Of a stretch of 7,458 nt of DNA, positions 1 to 5,509 are shown piece by piece. The position numbers and the translations under genes are program-made. The DNA lies in NCBI GenBank assembly GCA_002332755.1, contig DDBO01000159.1, positions 1 through 7,458 on the forward strand. Direction: 5' to 3'. Under the pieces are notes generated by a model. It saw only the letters and a list, made by a program, of their open reading frames with translations, was not told where the DNA came from and did no database searches. This DNA is from Bacteroidales bacterium UBA2030. Lineage in GTDB: Bacteria; Bacteroidota; Bacteroidia; Bacteroidales; TTA-H9. Numbering within the stretch: the first letter of the stretch is position 1; every line of letters starts with the position of its first letter.

Positions 1-1940
1 CCACACCATGTACCCAAAAGTGGAGAATTGGTTGTAGGTCCATCATAAATTTTCAGGTAATCTTTTTCACAATCGGAAGAGCTTTCGAGGTCGAATAGTT
101 CGAAATCGAGACGTACCCTGTGGCCGGACAAGGCTGGCAGGAAAGTTGTAATCAGATGTTGGTCAGAGCTATAATTGTAGGCAGGGCCTCCGTCATCGTA
201 AAATTTACCGGAACATGTGGAGAGAGTCTGATTGCCCATGAGGTATTGCTCTCCCACGATGATATAGTTGAGCTTTGTTTGGGTATTGTTATAATTGGCA
301 TTAGAGGCAGTGAGTGTTACATCAAAAACACCATCTTCTGGATATTCGATGCCGGTGGGGTTCTGCACATAGCTAGCTGATGGGTTAGCTCCTGGGAAGC
401 TCCATTGCCAGTTTGTTGCTCCTCCCACACTCAGGTCAGTAAAGCTTACGGTTTCACCAGGCTGAATGCGGGTTCGGTCGGCCTCGAAATTGGCCCAAAC
501 CCCCAAAGGCCGCAACTGCACATTTACGTATGTAGTGTTGAAATTCGATGTCTGAACTCCGGTAACCGTCTTGGTTACATATCCCGGAGCCGAAAATTCT
601 AATGCCCATGTGCCGGGCGAAACGAAGCGATGATAATTTCCATAAGGCAATCGGCTGAATACCATGCTCGAATCGATGACCTTGTCATAGTTTTTTATGA
701 ATACCATTGCACGGATGGGTTGGCCGGTAATGGAATCGGTGATTATACCCCGGATGCCATATAAAGATTGCTCGATGTAGCTAAGCATCGACCGGTAGTT
801 ATATTCCCAAAGGTTGGGTAATTGCGAGGCGGGATAGAGTTTGGTATTTGAAATTTCTAGGGTGAATTCTCTCCCTTGTTGAAAATAAGTCATATAATCC
901 TGTCGTCCCCCTGTAATACGGTACCATGCATATCCGTTGGTTATGCCATTATTAAACCCAGCCATATAACCCGTTGGACTGTGAGCATGGGCTGTGTCGG
1001 CATATTGACGCGAAACAAATATCCACCAGGTGTTATCTGTATGCAGGCGGCTCCAGGTGTCCCAGGGATAATTCACAACCTCAGCGCCTCCATGAAAATT
1101 GGCAGAGAGATTGAAGAAATAATTATCCGCAAGGCTCATGAAAGCTACGGTCTCTGGCTGCCAGGAGTTGCCATCCGGATGAGGGCCATCGGCAGGGTCA
1201 GGGAAGTTGCGGTTTAAATCAACATAATTGGCATTGTATCGAATAGCTCCGTTGACGGTATTGTTGCCGCCTTTGTATGTGCCATCAGGATTGGCAAGAG
1301 GATTGATGAATATTTCTACATTATCAACCAGGTTGGTTACTCGCGGATTGGTTCCATAATTGCTGAGTAAATAGTCGATCATTCTTAAACAAAGGACATA
1401 ACCTCCTGTTTCATCCCCATGTATGGTTGAGGTATAGAAGAAACGGGGCTTTTTTTGATTGACATTACTGGTGATTTTTGCCATCAATAATTTTCGACCC
1501 TGCACCGATGTTCCAAACTGAAATACCTGGCACAGATTAGGGTAATTGCTTGCAAAATCATTCATCATCTGCACATAGGCATCGTAGGTAGGGTAGGTAT
1601 TCCAGTTGTTACGCGATTTTAAATCATCATAATCGCTCATGGGAACTGGCTCCGGAGAGTCTCCCGGATGCGGCAAAACCTCGAAGGGTATCCCCAGTTC
1701 TGTAAATCTGGAAAATTCTTTTGCATTTGCATATGCCCTTACCTCACCTTCTGCACTCACGGCATCGAGTGAGATTATTTTGGTGAGCTCGCTCAGTCGG
1801 TTGAAGTCGTCTATCCGAAAACTGAAATATACTTCCCCCTTTCGCTGGAGGTAGTCATCGGCATTAAGCTTTTGACCGAAAATAGGGGTAAAGGATGAAA
1901 GAATCAGAAAACACAAGAAGTAGAGCTTAAACTTCATCAT
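1..1940 (-). CDS. Secreted M14 zinc carboxypeptidase with CarboxypepD_reg-like, PKD and CUB domains (3' end outside window)
   Basis: This is a metallocarboxypeptidase that should remove C-terminal residues from peptides outside the cytoplasm. The frame is open for 646 codons and leaves the left edge without a stop. It starts MMKFKLYFLCFLILSS, a basic then hydrophobic signal peptide with likely cleavage near residue 22 (IFG/Q). Residues about 27-105 look like an activation-type pro-region. The M14 domain covers about 115-390. Zinc ligands are H174 and E177 (IHGDETGG) and H283 (NFHGGAE); N243-R244 (DLNRNFP) matches the substrate-carboxylate site, R234 is a candidate for the Arg127 equivalent, and E362 (FTLEIS) is the catalytic glutamate. 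A regulatory-like beta domain (about 394-478), a PKD domain (about 482-561, core WQWSFPGA) and a CUB-like domain (from about 566, with C576 and C624, ending DYLKIYDG) follow. The start lies 14 bases after the dapA stop, so co-transcription is likely. By analogy with related proteins, a type IX secretion C-terminal domain is expected beyond the edge, but it is not visible. The family call is firm; the exact substrate is unknown. Confidence 0.95.
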   Translation of the reverse strand, partial: MMKFKLYFLCFLILSSFTPIFGQKLNADDYLQRKGEVYFSFRIDDFNRLSELTKIISLDAVSAEGEVRAYANAKEFSRFTELGIPFEVLPHPGDSPEPVPMSDYDDLKSRNNWNTYPTYDAYVQMMNDFASNYPNLCQVFQFGTSVQGRKLLMAKITSNVNQKKPRFFYTSTIHGDETGGYVLCLRMIDYLLSNYGTNPRVTNLVDNVEIFINPLANPDGTYKGGNNTVNGAIRYNANYVDLNRNFPDPADGPHPDGNSWQPETVAFMSLADNYFFNLSANFHGGAEVVNYPWDTWSRLHTDNTWWIFVSRQYADTAHAHSPTGYMAGFNNGITNGYAWYRITGGRQDYMTYFQQGREFTLEISNTKLYPASQLPNLWEYNYRSMLSYIEQSLYGIRGIITDSITGQPIRAMVFIKNYDKVIDSSMVFSRLPYGNYHRFVSPGTWALEFSAPGYVTKTVTGVQTSNFNTTYVNVQLRPLGVWANFEADRTRIQPGETVSFTDLSVGGATNWQWSFPGANPSASYVQNPTGIEYPEDGVFDVTLTASNANYNNTQTKLNYIIVGEQYLMGNQTLSTCSGKFYDDGGPAYNYSSDQHLITTFLPALSGHRVRLDFELFDLESSSDCEKDYLKIYDGPTTNSPLLGTWC

Positions 1941-1954
1941 AGGTCTTAGTAAAA

Positions 1955-2839
1955 TTATAAGGTTATGGTTTGGAGAGTTTGTTCGATTTTCTGTTTGAGA
2001 TCAGGAGTAACACTGACCAGTGGTAAGCGAAGTATATCTTTGCATAGACCAAGATGAGCCATAGCAACCTTGGCTCCGGCAGGGCTGCCTCCCGCAAACA
2101 ATAAATTGGTAAATTCGAATAGTTTAAGGTGAATATTGGCAGCTTCGGCGAATTGGCCCTCGAGAGCGAGATGAACCATTTTGCTGAAAGGGGCCGGCAA
2201 AACATTGGCTACTACCGAAATAACTCCTGCTCCCCCCATGGAAAGAATGTGAAGAGTGAGGTTGTCATCGCCCGAAATCAGCAAAAATTCATCGGGTTTA
2301 TCTTTTAGAATTTTAGCCATCTGGTCGAGGTTGCCCGACGCTTCTTTTATTGCGCAGATTTTTTTAGACGAATGGGCTAAACGCAGAGTGGTCTCGGCCA
2401 ACATGTTGACACCCGTTCGCCCGGGTACATTGTATAATATTATCGGTAAGGGACTGGCTTCTGCTATTGCCATAAAATGCCTATATAGCCCTTCTTGCTG
2501 TGGTTTGTTGTAATAGGGAGTTACTGAAAGTATTGCCTGATATCCTTGAAAATCAGTTGTTTTTAGTTTATCGCATACTTCTGCAGTATTATTTCCTCCC
2601 AACCCGTAAACCAAGGGCAGGCGGTCTCCATTAACCTCCCTTACAAATGCTGCCAGTTCTTTTTTCTCATGCGCATGCAATGAAGGGGTTTCGCCTGTAG
2701 TGCCCATCACAACCAGGTAATCTACACCATTATCGGTGACGTATTTTATAATTTTCTCTAGCGCATCAAAATCAATGCTAAAATCTTCCTTGAAGGGTGT
2801 GATCAATGCTACACCTGTACCTCTGAGAATGTCTTTCAT
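1955..2839 (-). CDS. dapA: 4-hydroxy-tetrahydrodipicolinate synthase
   Basis: DapA condenses pyruvate with L-aspartate semialdehyde in the cytoplasm, the first committed step of diaminopimelate and lysine synthesis, so it also supplies peptidoglycan cross-link precursor. The 294-residue length is normal for the family and the protein is a single TIM barrel. Visible active-site residues are T47-T48 in GTTGE (residues 46-50), Y109-Y110 in TPYYNKP, Y136 and R141 in YNVPGRTG, and the Schiff-base lysine K165 in IKEASGN. These line up with T44/T45, Y107, Y133, R138 and K161 of the E. coli enzyme. SGDD (about 204-207) and GVISV also fit. Near the C-terminus the segment is GGSPAGAK instead of the NPIPVK of E. 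coli; similar NPAG-K forms are, from memory, common in Bacteroidota. It starts at an ATG 3 bases after the preceding stop and ends 14 bases before the carboxypeptidase start, so it is the middle gene of a likely three-gene operon. No lysine riboswitch is seen upstream. Confidence 0.97.
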   Translation of the reverse strand: MKDILRGTGVALITPFKEDFSIDFDALEKIIKYVTDNGVDYLVVMGTTGETPSLHAHEKKELAAFVREVNGDRLPLVYGLGGNNTAEVCDKLKTTDFQGYQAILSVTPYYNKPQQEGLYRHFMAIAEASPLPIILYNVPGRTGVNMLAETTLRLAHSSKKICAIKEASGNLDQMAKILKDKPDEFLLISGDDNLTLHILSMGGAGVISVVANVLPAPFSKMVHLALEGQFAEAANIHLKLFEFTNLLFAGGSPAGAKVAMAHLGLCKDILRLPLVSVTPDLKQKIEQTLQTITL

Positions 2840-2842
2840 GGA

Positions 2843-3394
2843 TTAAGATTTTTTGTTGAGCATTTGTAAATAATATACCATCTGGTCGATGGTCTCTTGA
2901 AAGCTGCATGTTTCCTGACACGAAATCATGAAGTCGTAAATGGGCTGATAATGTCGCGAAAACAGGCCTGCTTTGAAACTGGCTTTGCTTCGCGCCGCAA
3001 TCCATTTTAAAGGGAGGGATGACTCAGGACTCAGGTCTATAAGGAGGTCGCTGGTCTCAGCTATAAATCCTGCTGTTAACAAATCGGGCAAAAGCCAACT
3101 CCAGCCCAGCTCTTTACGGCTGAAGCCCTCTTCTATACCGGTAGGAGTAAAATGCTGGGGAATTTTTTTGTCGTTAAAGAAGTACAGTGCCCTGACATTC
3201 ACTCCTTGTTCTTTCAACAAGCGGATAAGGTTTCGCACTTGTTCCAATTGTTCCTGATTACTTATTTCAGCAGTAATACCCGCTTTTTTCACTTCAGACA
3301 GGTTTATAACATTTGGAGTGCGCTTGTTTTTCTGCGCTTCGCCAATGATAAGCTTTTGGGCTATTTTTTTAACGAATGATCCAGGTAAAGGCAA
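2843..3394 (-). CDS. DUF6913-like protein of unknown function, encoded upstream of dapA
   Basis: This is a 183-residue soluble protein with no signal peptide or membrane span and no catalytic motif that I can recognise. The layout (basic N-terminus, a section resembling VRNLIRLLKEQGVNVRAL, then DLLIDLSPE, then ARSKASFKAGLFS, and a C-terminal helix ending in YLQMLNKK) matches my memory of the Bacteroidota family DUF6913, often found beside dapA. That assignment is from memory and not from a search. The start is unusual: the reading frame has an upstream stop at 3428-3430, and the only standard start before the conserved body is TTG at 3392-3394, since the next in-frame ATG comes late in the protein. 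A -7-like element ends about 28 bases before this TTG, which agrees with a short leader. Its stop lies 3 bases before the dapA ATG, so translation is probably coupled. A role in the diaminopimelate pathway would be a guess from position only. Confidence 0.75.
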   Translation of the reverse strand: MPLPGSFVKKIAQKLIIGEAQKNKRTPNVINLSEVKKAGITAEISNQEQLEQVRNLIRLLKEQGVNVRALYFFNDKKIPQHFTPTGIEEGFSRKELGWSWLLPDLLTAGFIAETSDLLIDLSPESSLPLKWIAARSKASFKAGLFSRHYQPIYDFMISCQETCSFQETIDQMVYYLQMLNKKS

Positions 3395-3422
3395 TTCGAT
3401 TTTTGTTTGATATTTAATGAAG

Positions 3423-3430
3423 CAAAATTA
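3423..3430 (-). promoter_or_regulatory. Candidate -7 promoter element for the DUF6913-dapA-carboxypeptidase operon
   Basis: On the minus strand this reads TAATTTTG, an exact match to the Bacteroidota primary-sigma -7 consensus TAnnTTTG. It would place the transcript start about 20 bases before the TTG start at 3394. I do not see a TTG (-33) at about 19-21 bases further upstream; the nearest one lies too far away, at 3463-3465. The call rests on the -7 match and on its position in the only divergent gap of the window. Confidence 0.5.
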
Positions 3431-3470
3431 GTATTAAAATGGCTGTCCCTGCGGCCTTATGCCAATTGAT

Positions 3471-3478
3471 TAATTTTG
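3471..3478 (+). promoter_or_regulatory. Candidate -7 promoter element for the PhnP-like hydrolase gene
   Basis: This reads TAATTTTG on the plus strand, an exact match to the Bacteroidota -7 consensus TAnnTTTG, and ends 18 bases before the ATG at 3497. The leader would be only about 10-12 bases. No convincing -33 TTG is seen at the usual distance, so the promoter may be weak or activator-dependent. It mirrors the element at 3423-3430 on the other strand, 40 bases away. Confidence 0.5.
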
Positions 3479-3496
3479 TAATGGAAAAATGCAAAT

Positions 3497-4264
3497 ATGC
3501 GTATTACATTTTTGGGCACGGGTACATCTCAGGGGGTACCTGTAATTGGTTGTAAATGCGAAGTTTGTTGCTCAAATGATTTCCGCGACAGGCGATTGAG
3601 ATCATCAGTAATGGTGGAAACAGAGGGAGTTCGTTTGATTATCGATGCCGGTCCCGATTTTCGTTACCAGATGTTACGGGAAAATATCGATCACATCGAC
3701 GCAGTGTTAATCACGCATGGTCATAAAGACCATATAGGTGGCCTTGATGATCTTCGCCCTTTTAACTATTTGATGCGAAAACCTGTAGAAGTATATGCTG
3801 CTGCTGATGTTCACCATGACATTCGTCGTGATTTTTTTTATGCTTTTGAAGAAGAACGTTACCCGGGTATTCCTGAAATGAATTTGCATTTTATTGATAA
3901 TTTGCCTTTTAACATTGGACCGGTCGAAATTATTCCTGTGGAGGTCGAGCATTACCATTTGAAAGTGTTGGGATTCAGAATAAAACAGTTTGCATATATA
4001 ACAGATGCCAGTCGAATTCCGGTGGCAGAAATGGAGAAATTAAAAGGTTTGGAAATTTTAGTGATTAATGCTTTGCGTTTAGAACCACATATTTCACATT
4101 TTAGCCTGGGCGAAGCACTTGAAGTCATCAAACAACTCCAACCTAAGCATGCCTATCTCACACATATTAGCCATCGGCTGGGGAAACATGCCGGAGTTGA
4201 ACCTCAATTACCCGATGGGGTTTTTTTAGCTTACGACAGACTTCAAGTCGAATGCTGCAAATAG
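3497..4264 (+). CDS. PhnP-like MBL-fold metallohydrolase
   Basis: This 255-residue cytoplasmic metallo-beta-lactamase-fold hydrolase belongs to the PhnP group (COG1235 type), whose characterised member is a phosphodiesterase acting on cyclic phosphates. It opens with MRITFLGTGTSQGVP, typical of the group. The di-metal site is complete: H74, H76, D78 and H79 in THGHKDH, a histidine in EHYH (H152 or H154), D170 in YITDAS and H223 in LTHISH. A second, structural zinc site like that of PhnP (three Cys plus one His) is also visible: C19, C21 and C24 in GCKCEVC, with H226 three residues after H223, the same spacing as H222/H225 in E. coli PhnP. GLDDLRPFN (82-90) is another group signature. No carbon-phosphorus lyase genes are nearby, so a phosphonate role is not supported and the substrate is open. 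The ATG at 3497 sits just downstream of a -7-like element. The next gene follows after 15 bases in the same frame. Confidence 0.93.
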   Translation: MRITFLGTGTSQGVPVIGCKCEVCCSNDFRDRRLRSSVMVETEGVRLIIDAGPDFRYQMLRENIDHIDAVLITHGHKDHIGGLDDLRPFNYLMRKPVEVYAAADVHHDIRRDFFYAFEEERYPGIPEMNLHFIDNLPFNIGPVEIIPVEVEHYHLKVLGFRIKQFAYITDASRIPVAEMEKLKGLEILVINALRLEPHISHFSLGEALEVIKQLQPKHAYLTHISHRLGKHAGVEPQLPDGVFLAYDRLQVECCK

Positions 4265-4274
4265 AAGAAACGCC

Positions 4275-4299
4275 TATTTTTGCGGCAAATTTATTGCCG
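4275..4299 (+). promoter_or_regulatory. TAnnTTTG match and small hairpin over the junction of hydrolase and membrane-protein genes
   Basis: TATTTTTG at 4275-4282 matches TAnnTTTG, and right after it CGGCAA (4283-4288) and TTGCCG (4294-4299) form a perfect 6-bp stem with the 5-base loop ATTTA. There is no T-run after the stem, so it is not an intrinsic terminator. If the -7 match is a real promoter or the hairpin lies in a leader, the TTG at 4280 cannot be the start of the next gene, and GTG 4310 or ATG 4370 would be favoured. A match of this kind can arise by chance in AT-rich sequence, and no -33 TTG is visible. Confidence 0.25.
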
Positions 4300-5509
4300 G
4301 GTGGAAAACGTGAACGAGTCTTTTAATCCCTTTTACCGGTTTAAAATTCTTCTGCGAAAAATCAGGTTAATGCGACGTATCGGGCGTCGTAGAAAGGCTG
4401 CCCGAAAGGCGCTGATGCATGCTGCCAAATTACGCCATCTAAGTGATAAGCAGTGGCAAAGGCAACGCAGGCGTCGGCTTATACGTTTTGTGTTGCGCCG
4501 GGCAATTCATCGTATGTTTCAGCAAAAGCCCGTAACGGTCCCTCAACCTGAAATCAGAACAATAGTGCTAAAAAAAGCAACAACCTACACAGTTTGGGGA
4601 CGACGTAAACGCATCATTCGTTTTCTGCTCAGGAGGTTTTATCGCAACCTGCGTTATGGTGAAAGGACGAATCACTCCCCAGGCCATAGATTTTGGAAAA
4701 ACATTGGTGCGGCAGACCGGCTTTCAATGGTATTAAATTCATTTGCAGCCAGCCTCATTGCCTACTGGTTTATCAGTTTTGCCGGGCAGTTGCTTAATTA
4801 TCTCATGGCCCATACTTTTGGATATGATTCTGCCATACGCTATTACAGAGTGATTTACTTCATAAGCCCCCGCGATTATACTCCAGATGCAGTGCAAACC
4901 CTCTTTAGTACCGAGCCTTTCACGGCACTCATCCTGAGTATTATATCCTTGATTATCTATAATAATGTCAGGCGTTTTGAAGGGGTGCTCAAACAGATAT
5001 TCTTGTGGGGTTATGTATGGGGAATGATTTTATTTTTTGGTGCTCTGGCTGTAGGAAACATCCTAACCAAGGGGTTTGGCCATGTGATTACTTATCTTTA
5101 TCTGATGGATACTGCAAAGCTTATCCTTACTATGACTGCCCTTGGGGTATTACTCCTTGCCGGAACCTTTTCAAGGATGCTCTTTCTCAGTCTGGCCAAT
5201 TGCTATCTCACCGAAATTAACCATCATAATGCACCCCATTTTGTGAGGTTTCAGGTCGTGTGGCCATTCGTTTTGTCTGTTATGAGCATTGTGCTTTTTA
5301 AAACTCCTAAAATTCAGCCTTATGAGGCATTTACTCTTCTTACTGGTTTTATTTTTATTTTGCCTGTATGGCAGTCACCCTTGCCAAACGCTGAAATTCA
5401 TTTTGAAGAATCGGGCGCAATATATTTACGCCAAAAAATGCTCATGATTAGCATTATTATCTGGATGGCATACCGCCTTTTTACTGATCCCCAGCTTTTG
5501 GGGCGTTAA
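4280..5509 (+). CDS. Unrecognised polytopic membrane protein with Arg-rich N-terminal region
   Basis: I do not recognise this family. From the first possible start (TTG 4280) it has 409 residues. Residues 1-130 are extremely basic: about 31 Arg and 10 Lys against 5 acidic residues. They contain two copies of an Arg-rich amphipathic segment (63-79 and 108-124) plus a looser third one (about 21-38). No membrane span is seen before residue 145. After that come about six or seven hydrophobic segments: roughly 149-175, 211-229, 238-260, 276-306, 322-341, 347-363 and 386-401. By the positive-inside rule the N-terminal region should be cytoplasmic. I see no signal peptide, nucleotide-binding motif, peptidase motif or transporter signature. 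The start is uncertain: TTG 4280, GTG 4301, GTG 4310 (preceded by purine-rich GGTGGAAAAC) and ATG 4370 are all in frame. It follows the PhnP-like gene by 15 bases, suggesting co-expression. Its stop overlaps the stop of the converging sensor kinase. Binding of nucleic acid or acidic lipid by the basic region is speculation. Confidence 0.85.
   Translation: MRQIYCRVENVNESFNPFYRFKILLRKIRLMRRIGRRRKAARKALMHAAKLRHLSDKQWQRQRRRRLIRFVLRRAIHRMFQQKPVTVPQPEIRTIVLKKATTYTVWGRRKRIIRFLLRRFYRNLRYGERTNHSPGHRFWKNIGAADRLSMVLNSFAASLIAYWFISFAGQLLNYLMAHTFGYDSAIRYYRVIYFISPRDYTPDAVQTLFSTEPFTALILSIISLIIYNNVRRFEGVLKQIFLWGYVWGMILFFGALAVGNILTKGFGHVITYLYLMDTAKLILTMTALGVLLLAGTFSRMLFLSLANCYLTEINHHNAPHFVRFQVVWPFVLSVMSIVLFKTPKIQPYEAFTLLTGFIFILPVWQSPLPNAEIHFEESGAIYLRQKMLMISIIIWMAYRLFTDPQLLGR
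4466..4651 (+). repeat. Internal duplicated Arg-rich segment in the membrane-protein gene
   Basis: Residues 63-79 (bases 4466-4516) and 108-124 (bases 4601-4651) share the pattern RR-x-R-x-I-R-F-x-L-R-R. In the first 12 positions 9 residues are identical, and the copies are offset by exactly 45 residues. The bases have diverged and use different Arg codons, so this is an old duplication or convergent composition, not a recent DNA repeat. Confidence 0.6.
5489..5503 (-). terminator. Hairpin beside the overlapping stops of two convergent genes (terminator candidate)
   Basis: CCCCA (5489-5493) and TGGGG (5499-5503) can pair around a 5-base loop. On the minus strand the stem starts 2 bases after the sensor-kinase stop, the usual place for a 3' hairpin. 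On the plus strand it lies inside the last codons of the membrane-protein gene. No U-tract follows on either strand, so intrinsic termination is doubtful; it could instead mark or protect a 3' end. Confidence 0.3.

Noticed and set aside
120..1854. Several plus-strand open frames (for example 120-380, 405-602, 876-1217 and 1639-1854).
   Set aside because: They lie opposite an unbroken 646-codon carboxypeptidase frame with conserved catalytic residues, and their translations have no recognisable features.
2840..2842. Lysine riboswitch or attenuator ahead of dapA.
   Set aside because: Only 3 bases separate dapA from the gene before it, and the 102-base divergent gap is too short for a lysine riboswitch.
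3481..3555. Short ATG frame of 24 codons overlapping the start of the hydrolase gene.
   Set aside because: It is out of frame with the hydrolase, has no recognisable product, and begins almost on top of the expected transcript start.
3497..4264. Membership in a phosphonate (phn) operon because of the PhnP-like fold.
   Set aside because: No carbon-phosphorus lyase, phosphonate transport or related gene is present in the window; the fold group is broader than phosphonate metabolism.
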